A DNA stretch of 64,000 nucleotides from Sulfolobales archaeon. Its GTDB lineage: Archaea; Thermoproteota; Thermoprotei_A; Sulfolobales; NBVN01. The number at the start of each line of letters is the position of its first letter. Position 1 is the first letter of the stretch. The notes beneath the pieces are model-generated. The model was not told the DNA's origin. It worked only from the letters and a program-made list of their open reading frames with translations, and made no database searches. Below, piece by piece: positions 16,856-25,592 of the stretch. Where the stretch lies: positions 1 to 64,000 of the forward strand of contig JAOAKA010000004.1 in NCBI GenBank assembly GCA_026413885.1, written 5' to 3'. Position numbers and translations under genes: made by a program.

Positions 16856-18229
16856 CTACAGCGGTAGTGCTGATAGTAGCTGAACTAGTGTTGGAGCAGC
16901 TACTAGAGTCATGAATAGAACTCCGAGAGATACTCCAAGCTTCCAGAGGGCTCCCGAAACTATGCTAACTACTAGTGTTCCAAAGATCCCGGAGACTTTA
17001 GCGTCGTAGTACGACAGCATTAATACTATCGCTATGAAGAGGCCGTATAGAGCTTCAGCAGGAATCCTTCTAAATACTGCTAGAGTTATCCTTCTAGAAT
17101 ACTTGACTAGAATCGGGTAGGCTATGAGGAAGGATATTGCTGTAGCTAGTAAGAGTACTGCTACTATAGTTGGGTAGCTGTAGTTACTGACTATGACGTC
17201 TCGAGGTGTTGCTCCTAGAGACTCTAGTTTCTGGAAGAATGGGGCTGCTGGACCAGCGGCCATAGGGCCTGTTGGAACTCCTATTACTAGTAGTGGAATT
17301 AGTGTGCCGCCGACATATGTAGCATTCTTGATCGCGTCTCTAACTGTATATGCTAGTACAGCTCCTCTAATTTTATCTTTTCTACTCTCTCTGAGGAGAT
17401 CTCCGATCAATATAGTCAGACCTACGGGAGACATTACAGTTGCTAGTATGGATGTCACCGCAGACCACAGCGTGCTGTGAGCTAGTTCTTCTCTACTCAG
17501 TATCTTGAGTGGGTTAAGACTTATTTCCCCGATTCTCACTAACTTAACTTCCTTTAAGCCCCTCCGAGCGAGTGACTGCCTCAGATCTCTGTGAAGCATT
17601 GTGAGTAGTTCAAATAGCATCGGCCCTATAGTTATTCCCAGGAAGAGGCTGATGAATATAGGTCTTCCATATACACTCCTCAAGCCTTGAATAAGTAGAG
17701 CTAGTGAGGGAATTGAGACTAGAGCTACAAACTTACTTCTGGAAGTGAGAGCTAGTACTATGAGTCCAGCGAGAACTAACCAGAACCACCTAGCTACCTT
17801 CACACCGAAAACTACGTCGGTAGTCCTCAGCCAATCACCGGCCGGCATTAAGTAGTAGGAGAGAGATAGTGTTACAGCTAGAGCTACTACTTGACCAACT
17901 ACACTAGCAGCTATTCCCTTCCTCAATACTGTGTCAGCGAGACCGTAGTCTTTAGCCACCAGGGCGTCTGGAACTTGTGGAACAGCCATCACACCTCCCG
18001 GGATGCCCGCCAGAGCTACTGGGATACTATCAGCCATCTTAAATGCGGCTATACTAGCCATAAACCAAGCTAGAACTACTAGTGGGTCTAGACCTATTAG
18101 TAGAAGTGTGAGAGCTATTGGAGCCATAGTAGCTGTTTCATCGGTTCCCGGGAGTATCCCTATGAATATGTAGAGAATAGTTGAAAGAGCTGAAAGTGCG
18201 AGCATCAGTATCAGTGTAGCTGGGTCCAA
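16856..18229 (-). CDS. TctA-like permease (DUF112 family)
   Basis: 457 residues, very hydrophobic, with roughly 10-12 spans. The N-terminal GILPGTDETATMAPIALTLL and the middle GTLIPLLVIGVPTGPMAAGP match the repeated glycine/proline-rich TctA signatures that line the substrate path. TctA is the large membrane subunit of tripartite tricarboxylate transporters. The usual TctB is replaced by an 80-residue membrane protein encoded just upstream (3-base gap), and no TctC binding protein is present in the window. Slightly shorter than bacterial TctA (about 500). The substrate is likely an organic anion, inferred from the family. Confidence 0.82.
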   Translation of the reverse strand: MDPATLILMLALSALSTILYIFIGILPGTDETATMAPIALTLLLIGLDPLVVLAWFMASIAAFKMADSIPVALAGIPGGVMAVPQVPDALVAKDYGLADTVLRKGIAASVVGQVVALAVTLSLSYYLMPAGDWLRTTDVVFGVKVARWFWLVLAGLIVLALTSRSKFVALVSIPSLALLIQGLRSVYGRPIFISLFLGITIGPMLFELLTMLHRDLRQSLARRGLKEVKLVRIGEISLNPLKILSREELAHSTLWSAVTSILATVMSPVGLTILIGDLLRESRKDKIRGAVLAYTVRDAIKNATYVGGTLIPLLVIGVPTGPMAAGPAAPFFQKLESLGATPRDVIVSNYSYPTIVAVLLLATAISFLIAYPILVKYSRRITLAVFRRIPAEALYGLFIAIVLMLSYYDAKVSGIFGTLVVSIVSGALWKLGVSLGVLFMTLVAAPTLVQLLSALPL

Positions 18230-18232
18230 ACC

Positions 18233-18475
18233 TCACACCTCTACCACAACTCTCTTAACTTTAGCGATTAGTGTCGATATAGCAAAGCCTACAGAAGCTC
18301 CAATAGCACCGAGAGTTATAGATAGACCTCCCGGCTGCACCCCAGTGATCTGTGCGAGTGAGGGAGCGGTAAAGAAGAACAGCATTGCGAATACTGCCGA
18401 TATCAGTGTCGATATACCCAACTCTCTTGGAGATATGTATTCTCCATAGAGCTCATAGTAGACTTCGTCTTTCAT
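18233..18475 (-). CDS. Small two-span membrane protein, TctB-like partner
   Basis: 80 residues with two predicted spans (about residues 22-40 and 50-68: TLISAVFAMLFFFTAP and LSITLGAIGASVGFAIS), a charged N terminus and a basic end. It is encoded 3 bases upstream of the TctA-like permease, so both are made together, and it is the obvious candidate for the small subunit that TctB provides in bacteria. Sequence alone does not show homology to TctB. The name is therefore a context-based inference. Confidence 0.6.
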   Translation of the reverse strand: MKDEVYYELYGEYISPRELGISTLISAVFAMLFFFTAPSLAQITGVQPGGLSITLGAIGASVGFAISTLIAKVKRVVVEV

Positions 18476-18561
18476 CTAATCACACAGGCATATATGCACC
18501 TAGAGGTTATAAGGATTAAGTCTAGTATTTTAAACTCAGTTATATAAGATGTCTAAACCCG

Positions 18562-21237
18562 ATGAAGTTAGTTGGAATGAGACCTCATGAAGAAGAGACT
18601 CTCCGCTTATTAGGGTTGACTAAGGAGGCTGCAGGGGTGTATCAATTGAGGTCGTCTAAGCTACCTCTACTTGCGGCAGTACTTATTATTCTCTTCCTAG
18701 TTCAAGCTGTAGCTGTATCTGCAGATCTAGGCAGTGCTTCAAGTGAGTACTTGATTAGCTATGGAGGAAACTCTCTCGCATTAGAGCGTGTGTTAAGCTA
18801 CGGATGTCGGATGCTAAGAGTTTTCGAATTATTCGATATAGCACTTATTGAGTGTCCTAAATCAGCTGACAGCTTAGTTAGAGGTATTGCCACCCCAAAC
18901 TTCGAAATAGCGAAAGCAGAAGTCGATTTAAGAGTTCTCGGAAGTATTAGTGAGTTTGGAAGCCAGGAAGGTGGATATACCACACTCTGGTCTTGGGCTG
19001 TAAGTAGAGTCAGTGCGGACACTGTCTGGAAGTATTTTAGAGCATCAGGTAGGGGGTTAGTTGTAGCAGTTCTAGATACAGGTATAGACCCTGACCACCC
19101 TCTTTTATTCGGTAAGCTCTTCTCAGTAGATCCTGCTGATCCTAGGTATCCCGGGGGTTGGATAGAGTTCGATAGAAGAGGTAGACCTGTGTGCTCAAAA
19201 CCTAGAGATGCGGATGGTCACGGAACCTGGGTTAGCAGCATAATAGTTGGTGGTGATACAGCTACATACATCTTCGGGGTAATACCCGACGCTATGCTCA
19301 TGGTTGCGAGTGTACTACCCGGTGGCTACGGGACCTTCGCCCAAGTTCTAGCAGGTTTAGAGTGGGTTTTAAGGCCTTACGACTGCTACAGGAGGTACTT
19401 AAATGCTCCAACCCCTGCTGTAGTCTCTATGAGTCTGGGAGCACTAGGCAACTACAGCAACATATTCCTGCCGGCTATCGAAAAACTTCTGCAGGCTGGA
19501 ATTGTTGTTGTAGCTGCTATAGGTAATGGAGGTCCCTACAGTAGTGCGAACCCAGGCAACGTGTGGGGTGTTATAGGTGTTGGAGCTACAGATTTCGATG
19601 ACAACATAGCTGATTTCAGTAGCTACGAAGAAGTTGAGTGGCCTACACCACCAGCTAGATGGCCCTTTAAGGGACACTACCCGAGTAGGTACTTGAAGCC
19701 TGACGTTGTAGCTCCAGGAGTTAGAGTGGCTGGAGCATATCCGGGGAGTCTGCTAGCCATCGGCAGCGGCACTAGTGCTGCTACACCTATAGTGGCTGGA
19801 GTTGCCGCACTAGTTGCGGGAGAATTACGTAGAAGTGGATTAAGCGGAATTAGACTAGTTGAAGCAGTCTACGATATTCTAACTAAAAATACCGCTAACC
19901 TAGACCAGCCCGGTTCCGGCTTCGGGAGAGTTAGGTCGTATCTAGCTATGTCCTCAGCTACAGATACTGCGGTGAGGTCTGTCTACGTCTCTACTAGACC
20001 GATGAAGACAACACCTGGAAGTAAGGTAACTATTACCACCGATGTTCAGGCTGGAACTCCTGTCGAGGTCTACATCTCTGGTGTGAGAGTATACTCGGGG
20101 ATGTATCAGCCCACTGGTATCTCAGCTACGATACCGTATACCCACATAGGTGGAAACATTGTTGTAGTAGTATCCAGCGATGGAAAGACCTACGGAGAAG
20201 CTCTGATCTCGGTGGACCCCGTAATTACTCTGGATAGAAACCTAACCTCCGGAGAGATGTACGACTTAGTTATCTCAGGTCTCGGCCCGGGCGATACCGT
20301 AGTGGTTTACGCAGTCAATACTCTATTAATAGACGGGGCTAATCTTAGAGGCACTTTAAGAACGAAGATTATAGCTCCGTACGTAACCGCCCCGAGAACT
20401 ATTCAGGTAATTGCGGAGGACTACTCGACACCTGGTGTGTACCTAACTACCTCAGTCTTGGTGAACCCACCGGTAACTAGAGTAGAAATCGTTAGAGAAC
20501 CGGAGCCCGCACTGAGAGCTAGCGCTGAAGATTATTACGTGGTTGGGCAGGTAGGTACTGTAAGGGTTCTACTACCTCAGGAAGGCTACAGCGTATCTCT
20601 AAGACAGGTATATCCCGAGCAAGTGGTGTTGAAGGTACTCAACATATCTCTATATAGAAATCTCGCAGTATTCACAATAAACATAACCAGCTACCCACCT
20701 CATGGAGTAGTGTTCGTAGAAGTATCTGCCTGCCTCGGAGATCGGTGTGTGAGAAGTATCGAATCTCTCTACATAGCCTTAATGGACCCTCTAAAACCAC
20801 TCGTGGACTCGCTCAAGAATGTGGAGAAGCTCGTTGAAGACCTGAGAACCTCCCTAGCTAGTGAGCGAGAAAGGATAGGTAAGGCCGAACTCGAGGTAAG
20901 CAAGCTAAACACCGTAGTGAATACTTTGGTTCACAACTTAAGCTACACTAGATCCATTATCTTAGATATGGAAAGGTCCGTAGCCGGTCTCGGCGACCGG
21001 GTAGCGTTCGTAGAGCAGCAAATTCCTAAAGTCGAGAAGCTTGGAGTTACCAGCGCTGAACTCAGATATAGAGTGGAGGAATTCGAGAAGTCCCTAATAG
21101 AGCTCGAGAGGTCTAGCGCTCTAGCGCTAGAAGACATCCGCAGGCTGGAGTGGCTGACCTACATAGCTCTTCTCACATCTTTAGTAGCTATAGCTGCGTC
21201 TCTCAGTCTACTAGTTAAGCTCTTAAAGCGCTCCTAG
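18562..21237 (+). CDS. Membrane-anchored subtilisin-like serine protease with C-terminal coiled coil (copy 1)
   Basis: 891 residues from ATG 18562. The catalytic triad is intact: Asp172 in AVLDTGIDPDHP, His220 in DADGHGTWVSS, Ser405 in GSGTSAATP, with oxyanion Asn322 in AIGNGGPYSS. A beta-rich region (about 470-740) follows, then a coiled coil (about 755-865) and a terminal membrane span (about 868-886). The protein should be exported and tethered to the membrane, with the protease outward, much like S-layer-associated proteases of Staphylothermus. A GTG at 18637, preceded by an aaggagg motif, would start directly before the signal peptide (KLPLLAAVLIILFLVQA) as in the paralogue and may be the true start. 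Tandem duplicate of the next gene. Confidence 0.9.
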   Translation: MKLVGMRPHEEETLRLLGLTKEAAGVYQLRSSKLPLLAAVLIILFLVQAVAVSADLGSASSEYLISYGGNSLALERVLSYGCRMLRVFELFDIALIECPKSADSLVRGIATPNFEIAKAEVDLRVLGSISEFGSQEGGYTTLWSWAVSRVSADTVWKYFRASGRGLVVAVLDTGIDPDHPLLFGKLFSVDPADPRYPGGWIEFDRRGRPVCSKPRDADGHGTWVSSIIVGGDTATYIFGVIPDAMLMVASVLPGGYGTFAQVLAGLEWVLRPYDCYRRYLNAPTPAVVSMSLGALGNYSNIFLPAIEKLLQAGIVVVAAIGNGGPYSSANPGNVWGVIGVGATDFDDNIADFSSYEEVEWPTPPARWPFKGHYPSRYLKPDVVAPGVRVAGAYPGSLLAIGSGTSAATPIVAGVAALVAGELRRSGLSGIRLVEAVYDILTKNTANLDQPGSGFGRVRSYLAMSSATDTAVRSVYVSTRPMKTTPGSKVTITTDVQAGTPVEVYISGVRVYSGMYQPTGISATIPYTHIGGNIVVVVSSDGKTYGEALISVDPVITLDRNLTSGEMYDLVISGLGPGDTVVVYAVNTLLIDGANLRGTLRTKIIAPYVTAPRTIQVIAEDYSTPGVYLTTSVLVNPPVTRVEIVREPEPALRASAEDYYVVGQVGTVRVLLPQEGYSVSLRQVYPEQVVLKVLNISLYRNLAVFTINITSYPPHGVVFVEVSACLGDRCVRSIESLYIALMDPLKPLVDSLKNVEKLVEDLRTSLASERERIGKAELEVSKLNTVVNTLVHNLSYTRSIILDMERSVAGLGDRVAFVEQQIPKVEKLGVTSAELRYRVEEFEKSLIELERSSALALEDIRRLEWLTYIALLTSLVAIAASLSLLVKLLKRS
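18622..18628 (+). promoter_or_regulatory. Shine-Dalgarno-like aaggagg favouring a GTG start at 18637
   Basis: The heptamer aaggagg lies 8 bases before GTG 18637, inside the longer frame that begins at ATG 18562. Starting at 18637 removes a 25-residue charged extension and puts the signal peptide at the N terminus, as in the tandem paralogue. The TATA-like motifs at 18526-18547 fit either start, so the choice stays open. Confidence 0.45.
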
Positions 21238-21357
21238 CTTTACCAATTTTAGTTGTTTCTCCAGGTAAGTGCACACAAAGACTTCTCTTTTAACTAGCAC
21301 ATTTTAACTCTCGCCCTATCTCTATATAGTTAACTAGCTTTGTCGAGAAACTTGCGA

Positions 21358-21376
21358 GCGGTAGCGCCGTTACCGC
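21358..21376. repeat. Small inverted repeat between the two subtilase genes
   Basis: Arms gcggta (21358-21363) and taccgc (21371-21376) pair around a 7-base loop. It is 120 bases after the first protease gene and 75 bases before the second, on neither side next to a T run. It may be a regulatory hairpin or chance. Confidence 0.25.
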
Positions 21377-21416
21377 AGTACTGCCGCCATCTGAAATGCG
21401 TGTATTACTGAAGAGT

Positions 21417-21434
21417 TATGCTAAAGCATATATG
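21417..21434 (+). promoter_or_regulatory. TATA-like box overlapped by a palindrome, subtilase copy 2 promoter
   Basis: The palindrome tatgct-aa-agcata (21417-21430) runs into catatatg (21427-21434), a TATA-like element 17-24 bases before ATG 21451. A binding protein at the palindrome would block TBP. Spacing implies a very short or absent leader. Confidence 0.35.
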
Positions 21435-21450
21435 TTGAAGCAGGTTATAG

Positions 21451-24400
21451 ATGGGGGGTAAGATATTGAAGTTAGTGACATTTAATCGCGTTCTACCCAT
21501 AGTTCTAGTTCTAGTCCTAGTACTTTCTATAGCTCAGCTAGCAGCGGCATCGCAGGTAAGTAGCGATATCAGTGAATACCTGATTGACTATGGAGCCGAC
21601 CCCTTAGTTCTAGATTCGCTCGTCAATGGAGGATGTCGAGTTGTGAGAGTTTTCAAATACTTCGATATCGCGCTAGTTAAGTGCCCTAAATCCATCGAGA
21701 AGCTGAGCTCACGGAGAGTTGCTCCGAACGTTGAAGTGGTGAAAGCCGATGTAGAGTTGAGAGTTGTAGGTAGTCTCAGTGAGCTTGGAAATAGTAGCGA
21801 TGGGGGATATACTGAAGAGTGGTCTTGGGCTATTAGTAGAATTGGTGCTGAACTCGTTTGGAAGTACCTAGGAAGGTCAGGAAAAGATATCGTTGTCGCC
21901 GTTCTAGATACCGGTATCGACATAAGCCACCCCCTACTAGCGGGCAAGTTAATAACAGTAGATCCGAACGACCCTAAGTACCCCGGTGGCTGGATTGAGT
22001 TCGATAGAGTGGGTAGACCCGTATGTGTTAAGCCGCAGGATTCGAATGGACACGGAACATGGGTTAGCAGTATAATTGCGGGTGGAGATACCTCGACACA
22101 CATCTTTGGTGTAATACCCAACGCGAAGCTAATGATTGCTTCAGTTATTCCGGGGGGTTACGGTACTATGGCCCAAGTACTGGCGGGACTTGAGTGGGTT
22201 ATAGAACCGTACGATTGCTACGGAAGGCGAGTAGATGCTCCGAGACCTCTAGTAGTGTCAATGAGTCTAGGAGCTCGGGGAGACTATAGCAACGTACTTC
22301 TAACAGCTATTAAGAAACTACTGGAGCTGGGAATTGTTGTTGTAGCTGCTATAGGTAATGGAGGTCCCCACAGTAGTTCAAATCCAGGCAACGTGTGGGG
22401 TGTTATAGGTGTTGGAGCAATAGACATCAACGATAAGGTAGCTGATTTCAGTAGCTACGAAGAAGTTGAGTGGCCTACACCACCAGATGAGTGGCCGTTT
22501 AAGGGATCGTATCCGAAGAGATACTTAAAGCCGGACCTTGTAGCTCCTGGAGTTAGGGTAACCGGTGCTTACCCAGGGAGTCTGCTAGCTATCGGTAGTG
22601 GCACTAGCGCAGCAACACCTCTAGTAGCGGGCGTCGCCGCAATCGTCGCTAGTGAGTTGAAGAAGAGTGGCCTTAGTGGTGTGAAGCTCGTTGAATCTGT
22701 GTATGACATACTGACCTCGACAGTGGTGGCTCTCGACCACCCAGGCGCGGGGCGCGGGAGAGTGAGATCTTACTTAGCCATATCGAAATCTATGAATCTC
22801 CGCACCGAGACCGTGTCTCTCTCAGTGCACCCAACCACAGCACAGCCCGGTAAAGAGGTTAGGGTAACCGCCAACGTCTCCGTCGGAAAGTCTGTCGATA
22901 TCTACGTTTCTGGCGTAAATCTCTACTCCGGCCCCTACCTTCCAGGAGGTGTAGTGGTTACTCTACCGTATACTCACGGAGGTGGCAACACCCTCGTCCT
23001 AGTTTCGGAAGATGGTAGAATATATGGGGAGAACCTGGTTTTCGTATCTCCAGCTGTGATTCTAAACACGGTCATGACCTCTGGGTCGACCGTTAGAGTA
23101 GTAGCTACTGGTTTCGGAATAGTGGACTCTGTTACAGCGTACATAGCAAGCAACATCCTATTCACTAGATATACGAATCTTAGAGGAACTTTGTCCGATG
23201 TCTTCATAGCACCATTTGTCGATGTCGAAAAGAAACTTTCATTCGTCGCGTACTCCGGTCTGGCATACACATCAACAACTATCCTCATTAAGCCTCCGAC
23301 GGTAGTAAAGATTGAAGTTGTGAAGGAGGTTGTAAGAGAACTGGATATCATAATAAACATAAAGAGCCACTACGTTGTTGGAGAAGTCGGCACTATAGAA
23401 GTGCTACTCCCAAGTGAGGACTATAACGTCTCGTTAAGACAGGTCTACCCAGATAACGCGGTACTTCGCGTAATCGGCATGACAAGAGATAGGAAACTTA
23501 CGGTATTCATTATTAGCGTAACTGACTATCCACCTAGGGGGGTCGCGTTTGTTGAAGTAAGTACTTGCTATGGGAGCAACTGCACGAAAAAGCAGATATC
23601 ACTCAACGTGGTGCCTACGGATTCAGTAAGGCTTCTATACTATACCGTTAATACGCTAGAAGAGAAAATCGGTTCGATTGGTCAGACACTAAGTAAACTC
23701 GAAGCAGTAGTAAGTGAGCACAGCGGTAGTCTAAGTAGAGTCAACTCAATAGTAGCGGAGTTAAGCAGAGCACTCGCCGAATTAGAGAATAAGATGGGAG
23801 TAGCTGAAAACAATCTCGCGAAAGTGAGCTCAGTAATCATAAATCTTGTTGGGGCACTTACTGAACTGGAAAGCAGAGTAGCAACAACTGAAAATAATCT
23901 CGTAGGAGTCAACGCGAGAATAGCGGAGCTCAATAAAGCACTTACTGAGTTAGAGAATAGAATGACGGCAGTAATTAACTTGAAAATCGCGGAGCTCAGT
24001 AAGACCTTTGAGAAGTCCCTTAGCAAGTTATCTGAAGATATAGTGAGAGTTAGCGCACAGACCTCAGACCATAGTAAGGCGCTCGCCGAGCTAGGAAATA
24101 GAATGACGTTAGCTGAAGGCGAGCTTGCGAGAATAAAAGCTATGAACTTGGAATCTCGGTTAACGAGATTTGATAGAGAGATAGATGAGATTAGGAAGTC
24201 GTATGAAGAACTATCTGAAAGCACTGCGAGAGCCAGCCTACTGGTAGCAGACCTCGACAGAGTGCTTTCTAGTGTGAGAGGTCAAGTCGATGAAATTAGT
24301 AGAGAATTAAGTAGGGTCGACTCGTCGGTTAAGGATATCAGCAGAACTTTTGAGAGATCCTTCAGTAAGATATCTGAAGATTTAACAAAATTAGATTCAA

Positions 24401-24480
24401 TTCACCTAACATCTCTTATCGCTCTAGCTATGTCGTTAATCTCTTTAGTCGCATCCGCGTGGAGATTAGCTAGAAGATAG
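21451..24480 (+). CDS. Membrane-anchored subtilisin-like serine protease with long coiled coil (copy 2)
   Basis: 1009 residues. A signal peptide is at the very N terminus (VLPIVLVLVLVLSIAQLAAA). Triad: Asp153 (VLDTGIDISHP), His201 (NGHGTWVSS), Ser386 (GSGTSAATP); oxyanion Asn303 (IGNGGPHSSS). After the beta-rich middle, residues about 735-985 form a long coiled coil with repeated ALTELE-type units and then a C-terminal span (SLIALAMSLISLVASAW). It is clearly paralogous to the gene just upstream but has a coil more than twice as long, so the protease would be held further from the membrane. The gene end overlaps the convergent nucleotidyltransferase-like gene by 15 bases. Confidence 0.9.
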   Translation: MGGKILKLVTFNRVLPIVLVLVLVLSIAQLAAASQVSSDISEYLIDYGADPLVLDSLVNGGCRVVRVFKYFDIALVKCPKSIEKLSSRRVAPNVEVVKADVELRVVGSLSELGNSSDGGYTEEWSWAISRIGAELVWKYLGRSGKDIVVAVLDTGIDISHPLLAGKLITVDPNDPKYPGGWIEFDRVGRPVCVKPQDSNGHGTWVSSIIAGGDTSTHIFGVIPNAKLMIASVIPGGYGTMAQVLAGLEWVIEPYDCYGRRVDAPRPLVVSMSLGARGDYSNVLLTAIKKLLELGIVVVAAIGNGGPHSSSNPGNVWGVIGVGAIDINDKVADFSSYEEVEWPTPPDEWPFKGSYPKRYLKPDLVAPGVRVTGAYPGSLLAIGSGTSAATPLVAGVAAIVASELKKSGLSGVKLVESVYDILTSTVVALDHPGAGRGRVRSYLAISKSMNLRTETVSLSVHPTTAQPGKEVRVTANVSVGKSVDIYVSGVNLYSGPYLPGGVVVTLPYTHGGGNTLVLVSEDGRIYGENLVFVSPAVILNTVMTSGSTVRVVATGFGIVDSVTAYIASNILFTRYTNLRGTLSDVFIAPFVDVEKKLSFVAYSGLAYTSTTILIKPPTVVKIEVVKEVVRELDIIINIKSHYVVGEVGTIEVLLPSEDYNVSLRQVYPDNAVLRVIGMTRDRKLTVFIISVTDYPPRGVAFVEVSTCYGSNCTKKQISLNVVPTDSVRLLYYTVNTLEEKIGSIGQTLSKLEAVVSEHSGSLSRVNSIVAELSRALAELENKMGVAENNLAKVSSVIINLVGALTELESRVATTENNLVGVNARIAELNKALTELENRMTAVINLKIAELSKTFEKSLSKLSEDIVRVSAQTSDHSKALAELGNRMTLAEGELARIKAMNLESRLTRFDREIDEIRKSYEELSESTARASLLVADLDRVLSSVRGQVDEISRELSRVDSSVKDISRTFERSFSKISEDLTKLDSIHLTSLIALAMSLISLVASAWRLARR
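23758..24160 (+). repeat. Internal repeats in the coiled coil of subtilase copy 2
   Basis: The translated segment contains several related units beginning ALAELENKMGVAENNL, ALTELESRVATTENNL, ALTELENRMTAVINL and ALAELGNRMTLAEGEL, spaced by about 28-45 residues. The DNA of the units is also recognisably similar, pointing to growth of the coil by internal duplication. Each unit keeps heptad spacing of hydrophobic residues. Confidence 0.6.
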
Positions 24481-25521
24481 TTTTTTCGGTATAGCGTAAC
24501 TATCCACTTCTCTAGTTCCGATAGTCATAACGAGGTCTTCAGAAGGTTTTTCAACACTCACAACTCCTCTTACTTTAATTTCTCCTCCTCTGTAGAGGGG
24601 AAAGGAGTATAGAGATTCATACGTTACTATCTTAGCTAGTTTGAACCGCTTTAGTAAGTTCACGTAGTCATCCCGAATGATTTTAAAGATCTTTAGGTCT
24701 ATCACCTTATCTACACTCGATACTCCAGGGTAGAAAAGGGAGCGGCAATCGGCTGAATTAACTACGACATCCGCTTCTGCGAGAGCTACTGGAACTAGAA
24801 CGCTTTCACCGTGCCTCCCCGGTGTGTCGCTAGAGAACATTAGGTTTACTTCCCTCCTCCTGTCCCGCATGTAGAGTCTCTTATACGGAGCTGAAATAGA
24901 GCGAAGCACGTGTATCGGGAGCCTGTACGTTCTAGACATTCCGGCTAGTCTAGCTGCTTCTACGTCGTCCGGTACTCTATCAAATGAGTTAAGTGTTGAC
25001 TCGACCACGTCTAGCGCTTCCCTACATCCGTACACCACTAGATCTACGTCCGATACTAGGGGGTTGTGTATGCCGATAGCTATAGACCCGCCGACACCTA
25101 CTCTCCACGAAGGCACTCTGGAGCTCTCTCTCACCCTATCGAACGCTATCAGCACGTCTAGCTCTACTCTGTCGTCCGACCTTCTCAGTATCTCCTCGAA
25201 CCTCTCCCGGGGTCTATAGACGGTCGCCACATTATTCAGCTTAACTACGGGAACTGACACACCGAGAGATGGCTCGTAAGCTTCTTCCTGAAGCTTCTTA
25301 GCTGCACTCAAGACGCTGTCTACTCCGTATCTTCTGATCACTCTCTCGTAACATACTGAGCCGCGGCACCAGAGAGTGCTGCGCTCGGTCGGTACGTACT
25401 TAACGTAGGCTATGACTGAATTCGGTGGGTGAGTGTTTCCAACGACTACGTAGATCCGCCCGTCGAAGTCCTCCACCTGGTCGTGGTCTAAGAAGCACTC
25501 AGTCGGTTTGCTACTAATCAC
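24466..25521 (-). CDS. Predicted nucleotidyltransferase-fold protein
   Basis: 351 residues. Residues about 141-163 contain GVGGSIAIG and SDVDLVVYG, matching the GS...DxD core of the polymerase-beta-like nucleotidyltransferase fold with its two metal-binding Asp residues. Similar archaeal proteins of unknown function are annotated as predicted nucleotidyltransferases. The N-terminal 120 residues (with WCRGSVCYERVIRRYGVDS) and the C-terminal 100 residues are not recognised. The donor and acceptor are unknown. It is convergent with the protease gene, overlapping its end by 15 bases. Confidence 0.65.
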   Translation of the reverse strand: MISSKPTECFLDHDQVEDFDGRIYVVVGNTHPPNSVIAYVKYVPTERSTLWCRGSVCYERVIRRYGVDSVLSAAKKLQEEAYEPSLGVSVPVVKLNNVATVYRPRERFEEILRRSDDRVELDVLIAFDRVRESSRVPSWRVGVGGSIAIGIHNPLVSDVDLVVYGCREALDVVESTLNSFDRVPDDVEAARLAGMSRTYRLPIHVLRSISAPYKRLYMRDRRREVNLMFSSDTPGRHGESVLVPVALAEADVVVNSADCRSLFYPGVSSVDKVIDLKIFKIIRDDYVNLLKRFKLAKIVTYESLYSFPLYRGGEIKVRGVVSVEKPSEDLVMTIGTREVDSYAIPKKLSSS

Positions 25522-25592
25522 ACATCATCCCGCTCGTGCTTCATCATATCCCTACTTATTTTACCAATAAGTAATGTGTGTAGGGTAAATAT

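Noticed and set aside
23682..24224. 180-codon minus-strand frame
   Set aside because: Antisense shadow of the coiled-coil part of the second subtilase; Ser-rich composition results from the repeat units.
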